DNA from: Hydnum rufescens UP504
Taxonomy: Eukaryota > Basidiomycota > Agaricomycetes > Cantharellales > Hydnaceae
Direction: 5' to 3'
Assembly (NCBI GenBank): GCA_014904985.1
Contig: MU128923.1
Span: forward strand, 186,001 to 250,000
Length of the DNA stretch: 64,000 nucleotides
Made by a program: the position numbers and the translations under genes. Shown piece after piece: positions 34,001 through 46,497 of the stretch (the first letter of the stretch is position 1; every line of letters starts with the position of its first letter). The notes beneath the pieces are model-generated. The model saw only the letters and a list, made by a program, of their open reading frames with translations, did not search any database and was not told the origin of the DNA.

Positions 34001-34443
34001 ACGCAGTCATGTCCTTGCCGCAAAGGGCACACATCCCATGGATCTGCATATTGTGAGTACAGTCCTCCCTGAAGGGAGCATCGTCGTGGATATGTGGGCC
34101 CAATATGATTATTGGGACATAATGAGACTCACTGGACCATAACTGCGGGATTCTTTGCAGATTCTTGCTGCGTGAGGGTTTGGCCTGGTTGTACTAGCCA
34201 TTGTTGTAGCATGCCCTCAATAGGACATTCCCACGTTCCGTATCGTGTCTCTTTCCTCCTAGTAGGCAGAGGTTGGTCGGGGGATATTGGTCTTTCCTGC
34301 GGGAAAGTATATTCGAACGAATAGTCACATATTGCTGTTCCTCGAGAGATCTCTGTGTTCGGCTGAACCAGGAGCCTAGTTATAGTCAAGGGATAGGGAA
34401 GATAGCTCGGAATATGAATGGAGGTGGGTGGTTGCCTTTCCAT
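31030..34443 (-). CDS. FCP1: RNA polymerase II CTD phosphatase FCP1
   Basis: Dephosphorylates the CTD of RNA polymerase II so that it can be recycled. The N-terminal part (MERQPPTSIHIPSYLPYP..., start 34443) has a lipoyl-like segment with RYGTWECPIEGMLQQWLVQP, then CALCGKDMT near 34010-34030. The catalytic FCPH domain has LSLIVDLDQTIVHATVDPTV with the DLDQT motif (about 33730-33800), then NPNWEALKDVQKFKLGG and CYYYIKPR. Farther on are DDFFLGIGDINSAHLPK, an acidic Ser-rich linker, and a BRCT domain whose last part reads VVHPQWLWDCVSQWQRIPEA (about 31880-31925). The C-terminus is very acidic (DDEEDFLARDLADSW), with a stop at 31030-31032. At least ten short introns are used. An ATG at 34590 opens a longer frame, but its extra residues do not look like the family, so I prefer 34443. 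Confidence 0.88.
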
Positions 34444-35312
34444 TGAAACGCCCGACACCCAGCAACCGTACAGAACGTCTGTATTCGTGGAGTACTTGAG
34501 CGGAATCAATCGGCAGCGGCCAATCCCCGACTCTAAAGTCGGGTGTCGCCGGTTCGTCATCAGACTGCGTACTATATGGAGAGTTGACAAGATAGCTACC
34601 CTAATATCCCCGTCTTCTGGCTACTTTCTCAGAATGTCTGCAGCAGCAACAATGCTATCCATGGCCTCAGGTATAAAACTTCTAGTTCTAAGCTGAGATA
34701 ACTTGACACCGCAATGTGCGATGTCTTCCTCTGCCTCTCCCACTCGATTGAATCTCAGTGAGTCCCCAACCTTGTGTTATCGATGTCAGCTAACAATGTT
34801 TCCCAGGCATTCGCGTTTCGATTGACGGTTACATCCTGTTCGAGTCCGTTTGCATTGGTCTGCTGCCCTCCGTGGCAATGGGCGGTCCCGGCAGGAACAC
34901 GAGGGGCTTGCGGCGGGTCAAGGCTTCGTGTAGGTGGAATTATCCGAATCAGATGGTCTTGAGCATTGGATAGATGGCCGAGGGTGGTGCGCACGCCGTT
35001 GTAAGTTTATCACAATTGCGACAGCTCTCTGGCTACCTCTCGAACGTGGGGTGTATTTCTTGTGTTAAAGGTGCAATAAGCCTTGGAATACACGTTTGGG
35101 TAAATACCTTGCTTTCAGCACATCCCTCATACGTGAATCAATCGTTCCCGACAACGCTGTCGGAAGGACTTGGCCCGAGCAACAGTACCACCTTTCCCTT
35201 CCCCTGTGTTTTGTCTCGTTGGTGTTGGCCGTGGAGATGCGGGTGAAGTAGTGGTCAAACTCATACCTCTTTGTCCTGTCCGGATCGGAGCAGCGGTAGC
35301 AGTGTCTAAAGA
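34444..35312. other. Intergenic region upstream of FCP1
   Basis: Frames of 60-97 codons on both strands (34755-35358) show no domain. They could be shadows of each other or relics of the chitinase duplication. The FCP1 promoter should be near its left edge. Confidence 0.35.
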
Positions 35313-35943
35313 AGGGTCCCCCGTTTCTAGCGACACCGGAAGCTGAGCTCCGTGTCATTTTTCGATCCCGTATCGTCTGAGTTGTGACTCATCTCTATTC
35401 CATAGTAAGTACCTGTGGTGGTCCCGTGGGTTCGGGCTCACCTGGAGGATCTCCTCCTCCCCCAGAATCTCTCATCCCCCCTGTTTCGTCCCCAATTCCT
35501 TTCATCCCCGATTCCTTCCACGTCCCCAGTCCTTTCCACGAGCCGATCCCCCGCCTCTGGCCCGGGCACAGGCGTGGGCGGAAGCTGCTCAAGTGCAAGC
35601 GTCTGGAGTAAGACTATCGCATACATCGACAGGACAGACGGTTTCTTACCAAAGCCAAATCTGGAAAGCGTCTTGGTGGACTCAGGGGAGGTCTTTGGTA
35701 CCACCACCGTGTGGGTCTCTCAAAGTTCTTGCACTTGCAGGAGGACGCAGACGAAGCGCTGAGGCGATCGCCTGTAAAGAATACTTCAGTGACCTCTGGC
35801 CCACTTGGCCCTGGTAGTGTTTTTATAATTGTCTGATATTGAGCGCAGGGCATATGTAATGAGTACTTGAGCTAGTATGAGTGTTTTGAACCCGAATCAC
35901 TTCAAGTTCCCACGGAGTCAAAGACGCGGTCGTCACAACACAT
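35313..35943 (+). pseudogene. Diverged duplicate of the chitinase 3' tail (linker plus second CBM5)
   Basis: The sequence follows 30121-30717 from the CBM5 end (GTCCCCCGTTTCTAGCGACA) through the CGGPVGSGSPGGSPPPP linker, a CSSASVWSKTIAYI module start and WVSQSSCTC, to GGTCGTCACAACACA. Frames change inside the linker and inside the module (the TGQTVSYQSQIWKASWWTQ part is in another frame), and there is no GH18 domain upstream. It is therefore a gene fragment. The copy ends about 29 bp before the start codon of the family X polymerase, so it forms that gene's immediate promoter region. Confidence 0.75.
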
Positions 35944-35971
35944 CACAATAAAGCGAATCACTCTGTCCGAG

Positions 35972-38900
35972 ATGCACCGTCCACCGGATTTGCAAGCGTT
36001 CGATGATCCCGATCCCTTGGAAGAAGACGACCTCACTAGTGTGATTGAAGCAAAGGAATACGCAGCGATAAAATAGTGGGTTGTTGCTCCTGTTACTTGC
36101 CTGTAACCACATGTCTCACTTTGTGCGTGTAGTCGCGAACTACGAGCCAAGGAAGCGAAGGGGACCCGTGTAGTGAATGCACCGGATCTTATAGGCACGA
36201 CCGTATTACATGGCCCTGCTCCCTCTGGCGGCAATGGTTTGGCTCAGCTTGAGCCACCAACTCCCACGTGGATCGGTAGGTCGGACACTGGACGTTTCTC
36301 TCGTTTGCCTTCGAGTTCCTCTTCTCTTTCGTCCTCCATTTCTGGTAAGGGGCGTTCGTCCGTGCAAGAAGGGGCGAAGGCTTCTCGCCCTTCCTCCCGG
36401 CCATCGAAACGAGTGGCGTCTGTCCAAATGGGAAATGACGAGACCCAGCCTCAGGATGTTCAACGCCCTGTAACTAAGAAAATAAAGACAGCTGCTTCCC
36501 CCGGTGTCTCCAGTGTATCTAAGCCTGTCCCCGTTCCGCGGTCCAAGTCGGTCCCTGTTGCCCCTTTCAAGAGGATGCCGTCGCGTACCCCCGCCCATCT
36601 GAAAGAGCTGGAAGCGATCACCCGCACCATGTCTTACTCTGATTATGTCCAGTATACCCAGGACAATGGTCCGGTTCGTGGGGGATCCTCGTCACAAATG
36701 TTGGCAGGCATGGTTTTCTTCTACGCTACTGAGCCTACGTCCAGAGGTTATGCTACTCAAGAAACGCGTGGTCGCATCGATCTGGTGAATATATCTGAAG
36801 AATAGTTTTAGCCACTTTTATTTGCTAATTTGACGCGGCTTATCCCCGCGTGCCCAGATGAGGAAAAATGCAGCAGCAGTAGTCCCCACCTTTGATGCTA
36901 ATGTTGTTACCCACGTCATCACGGACTTGAATGCTTCTCGAACGGCGAAGACGCTTGGATACAAGGACATACAAGAAGTTCCATTGTCAATACCTACGCT
37001 GGACTATAAATGGGTTACAGACACGGTCAACGTATTTCTGTTCGATGTCGTTCAGAGCTGGTCACAGTTTCTCAACATCCTTGCGTAGAAACGAGTCATC
37101 AAGGATCGAACCGTTAACGATAAGTTTTTGAGGCAACGATACACAAAAAATATTCCCAAGCGAGACCGCGGAACCTCTGTGTCCCGATCTTCCTCAGTCA
37201 TCATGTAGGCGTTTTTTTCTCTCTTTCTGTAGGGAGCTTCGCTTGATGTCTGTATTGTTGGGAAGGGATTTCGGTGAAGATTCCCCTGGAGAAAGGTCCC
37301 AAGGCGAAGAAAACGACGCGTTACATTCCTCCCCCTTTCATAAGAAGGAGGTTTCGAGGCTCGCTCCAGCAGTCAGCACAGACTCTTCGGAAGCCAGAAC
37401 ATCTTCCCCGCCTGCAACGGATGGGACTGCACGCCCCCCCAAAACTTTGGACGGCTGGGTTGCACTTGCAAAGAATCTGAAGGATATCGGGGCCGATGTG
37501 CGCGCTGGTTCATTTTCATACGAGTTCTCCGCTTAAACACTCGTTGCCTATCGGTTCTCCTGTTTAGATCGATGAAGACCACGATGATCATGAGGTTGAA
37601 CAGACCCACGAAGGGACGGATGATGAAGATGATGTGAGCGAGGTGAAGCTTTCCAGTGGAGATTATGTGTGTCGCGACGTTGGGCACACCAGTGAGGGTC
37701 CGAGTCCGAATGAGGATATTATCATACAGGTGACGCCCGAGCCCAGTCTTGCCCATCCTTGCTTTATTTTAAAGCTGTGAATTAGTTAAGGAAGCTGGTA
37801 TCGATATACCAGGCTCTAGGGGGGGAGGATAAATGGAGGGCTCTTCAAACGACGAAAGGTTCGGCTACATTCCCCTGTGGACCCAAATGGGATAACAACA
37901 AGTCGTATCATATTCAGCCATCAACACAGTAAAGCGCCATCCGAAGCGAATTACATCCGAGGAGGAGGCCAGGAACCTCAAATTCGTCGGAGAAAAGACC
38001 GCGAAGAAAATCATGGTTAGTGGCGGGAATCCGTTTCGAGCATGTGGTCAGGAATTTATCGACGTTTACTGGTGTAGCAAATTGTTCGATCTGGTTCCAT
38101 GAAGAGATTGAAATATGAAGAGTCTATGGAGTCTTCGGTGGTCACAAAGCTTTTTTCTGGGATTTATGGTGTAGGGCCAATGGTTGCCCGTGACTGGTAT
38201 TCCCGTGGCTTGAGGACGTTGGATGATGTGAAAACAAAGAAGGGAGGTATCCGACTTAGTCCTGCCCAGCAGGTAAGAGCTTCTGGCTTCAGTTGCAGAT
38301 GTCCTTTTAACTTGACATGTTTCGGATAGCTGGGCCTAAAATATTATAATGGTGTGAACGAATGGGCCCTTTCCAGAATCACTTCTCTCGAAACGTCGTA
38401 ATCTTACACGTCTGATTTTTTAGATCTCCAAGAACGAATGACGAGGGAGGAAGCTAAAGAGATTTTTGACGGTATCCGATCAATAGGTTGGTACAATACT
38501 TGTGAAGAGTCATTATGTAAAACATTCATCACTTTCTTGTGGCCTTAGCACACGAGATCGACAAAAGTCTCATCCTCGACATTATGGGAAGCTACAGACG
38601 GTAGGTGTCGAATGATTGAGCCAGTAACTTCGCCTAAGTGAATCGCCGCAGTGGCCAAGAAACGTGTGGTGATATTGACATCTTGCTCACTCGAGCGGAT
38701 GAGGATCGGAAAACCCATGCTGGTTAGCCCTTCCGATCTTTTCTTTCCATGGTCACCGTGATCCATATCTGGTTCTCAGGGGTCTTGCGCAAACTACTCC
38801 CAAAGCTGCATGAACACGGTATCCTCATCGGGGATCTGAGTTATCCGCATGATCCCGATGATCTGGAGGCGAAGTACATGGGATTGTGCCGCTTAGGGCC

Positions 38901-39512
38901 TGAAAGTAAGGTCAGACGCATCGGTGAGCGTTGGATCTGAGGTTCAGAGGGACGATAGCTGCTGACTTGAGAGAGCAAAAGATATCCTCACTATTCCGTA
39001 CCACCAATGGGGCGCCGCCCTTATCTATTTCGTTCGTATCTCCCAATGTGCTTTGACAATCATTATCAAGATCTGATTCCATTCTCTCCCCTTCGCTTCA
39101 GACCGGTGATGACATCGTAAGTCCAGGATTGTACTTGGATAGACGTCAGGATTTGCTAACCCCGTTCCTCGCCTGCGCTGTTTTTTGCTTCTTCTTGGAA
39201 CAGTTCAATCGTAGTCTGCGCCTTTTGGCGCGACATCAGGGATACTCGCTTAATCAACGCGGTCTGTTCAGTGGCGTACACAGGGATCCGAAGACCCAAG
39301 TGAAAGACTTTCAAGGTACGTAGCTGGCGTCTCGCCAGCGCTATGAAAGAAGAAGTCAGCTGCCATAAGCCTTATTGACGGGTTATTATTTTTTATTTCT
39401 TCCGGGTCCATACAACCCAGGCAAGAACATCGCGTCGCGGACGGAGCGCGAGATATTCGATATTTTGAGGGTGCCGTGGCAGGAACCGCGCGAGAGGCGG
39501 AGGGCCACCTAG
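35972..39512 (+). CDS. Family X DNA polymerase (Pol lambda/mu, Pol4 type) with BRCT domain
   Basis: A gap-filling polymerase for non-homologous end joining and base excision repair. It starts MHRPPDLQAFDDPDPLEEDD (ATG 35972). A Ser/Pro/Lys-rich region precedes a BRCT domain (QMLAGMVFFYAT ... AAAVVPTFDANVVTHVITD, about 36690-37060). The 8-kDa part has ARNLKFVGEKTAKKI (about 37963-38010), followed by the helix-hairpin-helix of the fingers, GIYGVGPMVARDWYSRG (about 38160-38215). The palm has TCGDIDILLTRADED with the first two catalytic Asp (about 38665-38705), and the third Asp is in KVRRID followed by ILTIPYHQWGAALIYFTG. The end is FNRSLRLLARHQGYSLNQRG, DPKTQVKDFQGK and EIFDILRVPWQEPRERR, which is typical of the family, with a stop at 39510-39512. 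I cannot separate lambda from mu by eye; the BRCT fits both. Confidence 0.88.
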
Positions 39513-39668
39513 GGAGTTTCGATAAATGACTGGTTTCTTGTTCGCAACGACCGTGACGATTATTTTATCGTTATGTCGTATTTCCATCATGTATGCACAC
39601 GCCAATACTCCAATTATTTACAATGTTGTGCCCATCCGCGAGCAGCCCCAAGAAAGCCATTCCAGTCG
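39513..39668. other. Short convergent intergenic region
   Basis: About 150 bp separate the stops of the family X polymerase and guanine deaminase. No gene is present. Confidence 0.4.
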
Positions 39669-41692
39669 TCAGGCATTCACCAAAGTCAGATCAGTCCCGC
39701 CGATGAGTCGGCCGCGCACCCAGACCTTGCGAATATTCCGGTCATCCCCGCCGAAAAGGAATCGTTCTAGCATCGTCTCCAAACTTTCTCCCTCAGCTCC
39801 TGGGGTGGTAGCGAGCGCTCCATCATACCACAGGCCGGGGTTCGCGGTGCCCTGGGGGGAGGGAGACGTGGAGGGCGTCGAACTCTTTGCCTGGAGTGAG
39901 GGTACCAATGCGATGAGCGAGGTTGCACACGTCGGCGCCGCCGAGGGTGGCGAGGTAGAGCAGGGTAGGGAGGGGGAGGCCCTGTGGGGATGTGAATGGG
40001 GATTGGAGGGTAGATGATACTGGGACTGGGGAGGATTCGGTGGAGGGAGGAACATCCATCATGGCCCGGACTTTGCTCGCGATGCTCGTATGCCGGATTT
40101 CGGTGAGGATGGAGGGCGTTATTCCGCCTGACACGTCTGTGCCGAGGCCCACCTATTTATCATGATTAATTGTTTGAGGGGCTTGAGAAAAATAATGTCA
40201 GAGGAAAGGAAGACGAGGTGCATACCTTGATACCACGTTCGAGCCACTTGCCGACGCTGGCGACGCCGCTACGGAGGTTGAAGTTGCTGCCGGCGCAGTG
40301 GGAGAGGCCCACGCCGCGCATGTGGATGAGGTCGAGTTCGGGGTCGGTGAGGTGGACACCGTGGGCGAGGATGGTGCGCGGGGCGAGGAGGGAGAAGTGG
40401 TCGTAGATGGATGTGTAGGTATGCGCTGTGGGGGAGTGTGATTTGGGGAGAGGAGCAGGGTTAGAGGATGGGGCGGGAGGTGCGAGAAAAGAGAGAGGGT
40501 GGAGGCTACTTCGGCTTTGTTCTCGGAGATGTGGGTTTGGAGGAGAAGTGGGGGGTGGGGGTCGTTGTGGTCGTTGATGGAACCGACGTAGTTGTTCTTG
40601 GTGGTCTGCGACGAGGCGTCAAATATGTGGCCGACGGAGGCGAGAAGATGGTCGGAGCAGGATATGGCGAATCGGGGAGTCAAGATGGGCTGAACGAGGG
40701 GTATCATTGGTTTTTGGTCAGTGGTATGGTCGAGTTCGAATTCCTGGATGTGTTGGATGAATTTCTGGGTATCTTCTACGGAGATCTCGGGGCTGGATTC
40801 TACGTATGTGGGAGGGCTGTTTCTATCCATGTTACATTTCTTCAAAAACAAGAGTGGGTAAAGACCGAATTAAGAGGGAATAGGTTGGCTTGATACGTAC
40901 TCCAACAAATGCACGCTGGCCTGGTTAGTAGAAAGGAAAATATGTCAAAACATGCGTCCAGTGGATAGCGAATAGGGTCTGGGTATGATACCTTTTTCAT
41001 GTACGACGTCTGCGAGCACTTTTGACCCCTCTAGATGAAGAGTCGCGTAGTAACAACACGTGGTCGTCTGAAACAGAGCAGTATTTGAGAAAAAGAAAAA
41101 AGAAAACGCGAGAGAGCGAGGAGACATACACCGCAGTTTATTATACGCCTGACGACGTCTTGGTATGTGCGCTGGGCGTAGGCGACGTCGGCAAAGCGCT
41201 CCTCACCGGGAAAAGTGATATTTCTGAGCCAATCTAGTAGTTCGTATTGGCCACCCCTGTTAAAACATATTAGAGTTGATTCCGTAGAATTAATGTTTAG
41301 AGTGCTTGCGTTCCGAGCATGGGGAATTGGGAGGCGTGCTGGAAAACACACGCAGTTAGAGATGGACATGGCGAGGGATAGTCAAGAAATATTTACGGTG
41401 TGCGTGTCGACGAAGCCAGGCATGATCCACTCGCCCTCGCCCGCAACAACTAGTTTGTCTGGGATCCAGTCGTGCTTACTGGCGAATTCATGGATGCTAC
41501 CGAGAGGCACGTCCTTCTCGACCCAGGCAATGAGGCCGTCGTCGGAAACAGCGAGGAGCGCCGGGGAAGCGCCTCTAAATGGGTAGGGTCGAGGGCATGG
41601 ACGAGAGTACCGTAGACGAGTTTGGCCCTTGACTACAAGGCGGTAATTAGAGAGGCGGAGAGGGAGAAGAGCGGGGCACTCACCACTTCCAT
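39669..41692 (-). CDS. Guanine deaminase, with one apparent frameshift
   Basis: A zinc amidohydrolase converting guanine to xanthine in purine salvage. The start at 41692 gives MEV joined by an intron to SRAKLVYGTLVHALDPTH. A one-base loss in a four-base G run (41563-41566, C on the coding strand) separates HLEALP from ALLAVSDDGLIAWVEKDV. Next come IMPGFVDTHTHASQFPM with the metal HxH, GGQYELLDWLRNITFPGEER, QRTYQDVVRRIINCG, TTCCYYATLHLEGSKVLADV and CNMDRNSPPTYVESS. Then PILTPRFAISCSDHLLASV, LLLQTHISENKAEV (metal His), LAHGVHLTDPELD and GLGTDVSGG (metal Asp) follow. The C-terminus has LLYLATLGGADVCNL and GKEFDALHV, ending VWVRGRLIGGTD before the stop at 39669-39671. The family assignment is firm. 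The N-terminal frameshift fits the other homopolymer breaks in this window. Confidence 0.88.
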
Positions 41693-43140
41693 TATCGTTA
41701 TCGCTTTCGTGGTTGAAGAGTTGGAACTTATCTCTGGTTCGGTTGGGATCACGGGATTGCTGTCCAGCCGCCGCCACAGACTCGAATGGAGAATTGGATT
41801 AACCCTCGCCAACGATGAAAATTAAGCGAAATGTAAGCGGGTGGCAGGGGAGCAAGCGGGCTCAATAAGGTCGCCAACGTGCACTGGTCCGTCGCTTCCT
41901 GCTGCTGTGCCCATTACCTCAGCATTCACATGATACTCTACTTCAGGAATAGGGGGTTCCAGCCTACAGGCTGCAGGCCAAGCTGGAACTAGCTGAGTTG
42001 GAATCTGCAGGAATCAGGTTCCAACTCCAGCTGCATTCCTGGCCCTGAGGCTTGAAATCAACCTGGAATTGCAACTCCAGTGTCAAGAGCTTCGTCTGGA
42101 ATATTTTCCGTGTAAAAATGGCCTCCTAGGCACGCACCATGAGCGCAGCCCTGGATTCCCAGACAGATCCCGAGTTCAATTAGTGTTCAATTCCATACCC
42201 ATTCTTATAGCCTAAAAGTAGTGCGGGCCTCGGAGTCAAAAGCCACGTCGATTGATTACAAATCATTGACTGTTGGCGTTGCACGAATCCATAAGTACAG
42301 ACAATTGATCGAGAACATAGAGTGCCTTTGCAGTAATATATTATTATGCATAGATATGGATATCTGACTTAAGGCAACTTGAGTCAAGTTTGGCTTGACT
42401 TCGGAGATAAGCCGAGGTCAACCGAAGTCATGTGCACAAGTCAAGTCCACGAAGCGGAGTCGTAGCAACCTTCAAACTTTCTTGCTCTTGGGGAAGGCCT
42501 AAGCTTGGATCAAAAAGGGGTTTGCTTTGCACATAGAGAATTGAGCAGTCCTATTGTTACTCTGAGCACTGAAGAGCTACTGACCCAAAGAGGAAGTTTC
42601 TTGCATGTCAGTATACTTATGCCCCGACAGCTATGCAGTAGTTTTAGAATTCAGTCATTTGAAGCTATGCCATTCTATGGATTTAGAGGAATACTGTAGT
42701 ATTTAGGGCATGTAATCACCACTCACTGCGTTGGGCAGCTCAGATACCATGGCACATGTATCTTTGCAATGGAATTGAGTGGGCAGTGACCGAGGGCAAA
42801 GACACCTCCAACGTTCGCGACATCAGGTGAAAGGGAATCGCTCTCGGGCGGGTCCCGTTATCCTGAAGAAACAGGCGCCGTTGCATACGCTGGGAGCTGG
42901 TCAATTAGTACTGCATCGACTTTAAATTTGGAAGCATGGACCAGAAATAGCGCAGGGCCACATGTATACCAGAAATAGCTGAACAAAACGTGTGTGGCCT
43001 CGAATTCTTGCTAGATTCATGCCTTCGTCGTCGCCTCCAGTGGTCCTCTCGCCAGATGACACCTTGCGGGTCTCTAAAGTATTTCCATTCCTGTCGGATG
43101 CAACGCTGGCATTCGGGAGTGCAAACACAATCAGTGAAGA
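41693..43140. other. Intergenic region with small repeat relics
   Basis: From about 41948 to 42088 there is a CpG-free patch rich in GGAACT/CCAACTCCAG words (GGTTCCAACTCCAGCTGCAT), which looks like a degraded repeat. At 42365-42450 direct and inverted TTGACTT/AAGTCAAG words cluster. A 64-codon frame at 42505-42699 has no features. The rest shows nothing I can support. Confidence 0.4.
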
Positions 43141-46076
43141 ATGAGACCTCAGCATTTGATCGTGGCTTTCTTTGCTAGCCTCCCTGGCGCACGAGCAGTC
43201 ACTGTCTACACTACACTTACACGCGACATCAATGGCATAGGAATCACTCCTACTGACTCATCTCAACTGCCACCACCAGCAGTCCCTCTCGCGGCCTACA
43301 ACTTCACCCAGTGCGCCCCTTCCTTGGGTGTCTGGAAGTAATGCATACTCACTCTTCGATCAGACTCACCCCTCCTCCTCTCCCCAATCCTCTGCCCGCT
43401 CTCACCTACACAGCCCAACTATTTGCTGGCAAGTTTTTTTTTCTCCTCCGATCATGCTCGACTCATCCCTACTACAACCCCTCTATAGGGGGCATGGCTA
43501 ACCTCAGCCGGCCTACGCCAGGCAATTTTATTGGCTGGAGTATCGAATTGTCTGTCGCCAACCAAATGTGTACGTTCTCAGTCCTCACCATATACAATCG
43601 TGTGCTCATACTCTCTGGTCTGTGATATCCAGTGGGCTATAATTCAACCCGTCGGTTCAAATGCACTCATCCGAAGCGAGTGTGTATTAATTCTTACAAT
43701 CCCAGGGCTCGCAGTTCCATTCCTCAATCACATCGCCGCTTTGAAATCGCGCTCTGGAAGTGCTCCAAACATTCGTGTCGGCGGTAATACTCAAGAGAGG
43801 ATGAAACTGATGGAGTACCCTTTCCCCAATGGAAGTATGATTCTAAAGACTGCAAACCCTAATTCTGCGAATCCAGTACGATGTTATCCTCCTCTTCTGT
43901 TGGATGTGTATTGATCCTTGTGATTAGACTGTAACGCCTGATGTCGATATCTCGATTGAATTGTTGAATACTCTGAACAACATCAGCGCTCTTGTCGATG
44001 TCCATTGGTACCTGGGTCTTCCGTTCAAAGATCCGACGAATACGACCGGAATCGCAACTATTGCTTCTTTCTTCGAACAGATGTTGGGTGATCGACTGAT
44101 CGCTTTGCAGATGGGAAACGAACCAGACTTGTCAGTGCCCTCCTGATCTCCCGTCAAACAGTATGTGGCTCACTGTCATGAATAGGTATGGTATCGGGAA
44201 TCGGTCTCGTCCCTATCCATATCAGATCAACAATTTTATGGATGAATGGGGTGCCGTGGGTCCAAGGTTTCCTGTGATTGCCTTCCTAACGATGTTGACG
44301 ATGATTTATCCAGGCTATTGGCGCCATGCAACTCAGTAATCCGCAAATTCTTCTAGGTCCCAGCATCTGTTGCAATGTTGATCCTATAACATCCCCTTGG
44401 ACTATCGATCAAGTTATCGCTGCCGGCTTTGTCTCTGGATTTAACAACCAGTTGAAAGTACTCGCTGTCCAGCACTATCCCCGGGGTATGTTCCCTCAAC
44501 ATTCCTCTCTTTCTATCCGCCTTACGCCCTCCAATGATAGACAATTGCCAGCCCCTGTTAAACCCGGGGCTCGCCCAACAGATCTTTCCCGACTACATGA
44601 CGCACGTCCAAATCCAAAACTTAGTTAGCCCGTACTTGGCTGCTTCTGGTAAGCAGCGACCAATGGCTTGTGCTGGTAGATTCTAATTCTTCCTTTTTAG
44701 CCGTAGCTATAGCGGCCAACAAACCTTTTGTGATGTTTGAAACGAACACCGGTTCTTGTGGCGGTTTTATTGGACTTTCGGATAGTTTTGGGGCTGCAAT
44801 GTGTGTGGTCTTCTTACATTGCGGCTCGGTGTGGCAACAGTACTGATCCTACAGTATTCTCTTTGCAGCTGGGCAGTTGGTGCTATCCAATTCTTTCCAT
44901 AGGTCATTAATCCCAATGCTAACCTACCTCGGTTTCATAGATTACACAATGCAATTGATCACCGCAAACTTCACGTGGGTTTTAGCTGTTGTATCCCTGT
45001 TTCCTGTTGGTTCCAGTCTGATGCGGGGCTCTAGTAATGCTTTATTCCATTTTGGTGGACAAAACGTTGCCTACAATGGTATATTGGATTCGTATCGGTT
45101 CGCTCTCAACGCTGAGTAATACCTTTCCTGCAGCTTTCACCCCTCCACCCGGTACGATTTCCCCTGACTATCAGTGGACCACGAACGCTCTCTGTATGTC
45201 ATCGTTCTGTCTATCTCTTCCTCCGACTACCGCACTGAGCTAAATGCACATTAGTCTATGCCATGCTCATGGTATCCGAGGCTCTTGGTCCCTCCAATGC
45301 ATCACAAGTTGTTGACCTGGGTCTTAATTCTGGTAACCAATTCACTCCTGGTTATGCCATCTACGAGAATGGGAACCCAACCAAGGTGCTCCTCCTGAAC
45401 TACATGGCCGATCCCAGCGGTGGCGCCAACACGGTTGCCAATATTCTGATTGGAGGCGGAAACAATGGACCAAATACTACTCCAGCGAACGTTAGTGTTC
45501 GATACATGGCTGCCGATACGTATGTGATTTTTCAATACAAAGAGGCCTCCATATCTGACGAGCTTTTTTGAAGTCTTACGCAAAAATTCAATATAACTTG
45601 GGCAGGGCAAGGTATGGGAGGGATATTCGAGTCCGATGGTCGGTTGAAGGGCTCTCGAGTCACTAAGACTATTCAATGTGATCCCAATACCGGTCAGAAC
45701 ATCATTGCCTGTCCATTGTGGTCAGGATTGGCTACGGAATTCATATCTCTTTACAGGCTGCGCTATTCCCTTGAAGGCGCCTTCCGCCGCTCTTGTCTTC
45801 CTCACCTCTGACGCGCTCAACGCAGCAACGCCCAACGAAAGTGCGAGCATGTCGTTCCCAACTACGACGCAGACAGCCCGGCATGCTGGGGGGCCGATCG
45901 TGGACCAGGCCGTCTTGCAAACATCAAACGGACGCGGTGGCAAGGGTCAGATAAAGGGCAAAAGCACCAGTCCAGGTACAAAAAGTGCGGCGTCGCACGA
46001 ACGAAGCATTGCCTCTGTTGGGGTGCTATTGAGCTCGATAGTTATTGGGGCTGTGGTCGTTGGGCGCGTATTCTAG
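43141..46076 (+). CDS. GH79-family glycoside hydrolase (beta-glucuronidase-like), secreted and membrane-anchored
   Basis: Probably removes terminal glucuronic acid residues from wall or plant glycans; substrate is inferred from the family only. The start ATG at 43141 gives a signal peptide (RPQHLIVAFFASLPGARA). The catalytic domain shows NFIGWSIELSVANQM, NIRVGGNTQERMKLM, LVDVHWYLGLPF, LIALQMGNEPDLYGIG with the acid/base Glu of the NEP motif, LKVLAVQHYP, and FVMFETNTGSCGGF with the presumed nucleophile Glu. Later segments are AIWAVDYTMQLITANFT and LGLNSGNQFTPGYAIYENG, followed by the C-terminal domain (VLLLNYMADPSGGA ... GMGGIFESDGRLKG). The end is a Ser/Lys/Gly-rich stretch and a hydrophobic tail (SVGVLLSSIVIGAVVVGRVF), which suggests a GPI anchor or tail anchor. 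More than ten introns are present, some joined through phase-2 borders. Confidence 0.82.
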
Positions 46077-46497
46077 GCGCTAACTTCTTGGGGATTATCA
46101 TGGACCATTATGGATGCACTGGCAGCATCACAGTTTCTTTGCACCCAGGGGTTATACGTACGAGTGTGTGCACTTGTAGTTTATATACCTCTGAACTAGT
46201 GTTCTCTTTATTTGACTGCAAGTCGTTGGCGGAAGCAGAGTACAATTGTTTTCTTCGCCGTATTTTGTCTCTAGCGGCCAAGCGGCCACAACATTGAATA
46301 TAGGGCAGGGAGGATGTCAGACGCAGAGGCTAAGCAAGCAAGAGTAGGTATCTGCGGCTGCAGTTCAGCCCCCATAACTAGCCGTCGTATGCCACGAGCT
46401 GACCATGCATATATAGCAAGCGGCTCTCGATCTGCTTCGAAGCAAACAACGCGCCAGCCAGAATGGATCTGACGCGACAGAGGCCCTACAGACTGGT
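46077..46497. other. Intergenic region, promoter side of Fun30
   Basis: A 69-codon plus frame at 46088-46297 has no features. No motif is recognised. The region lies downstream of GH79 and upstream of Fun30, both on the plus strand. Confidence 0.35.
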
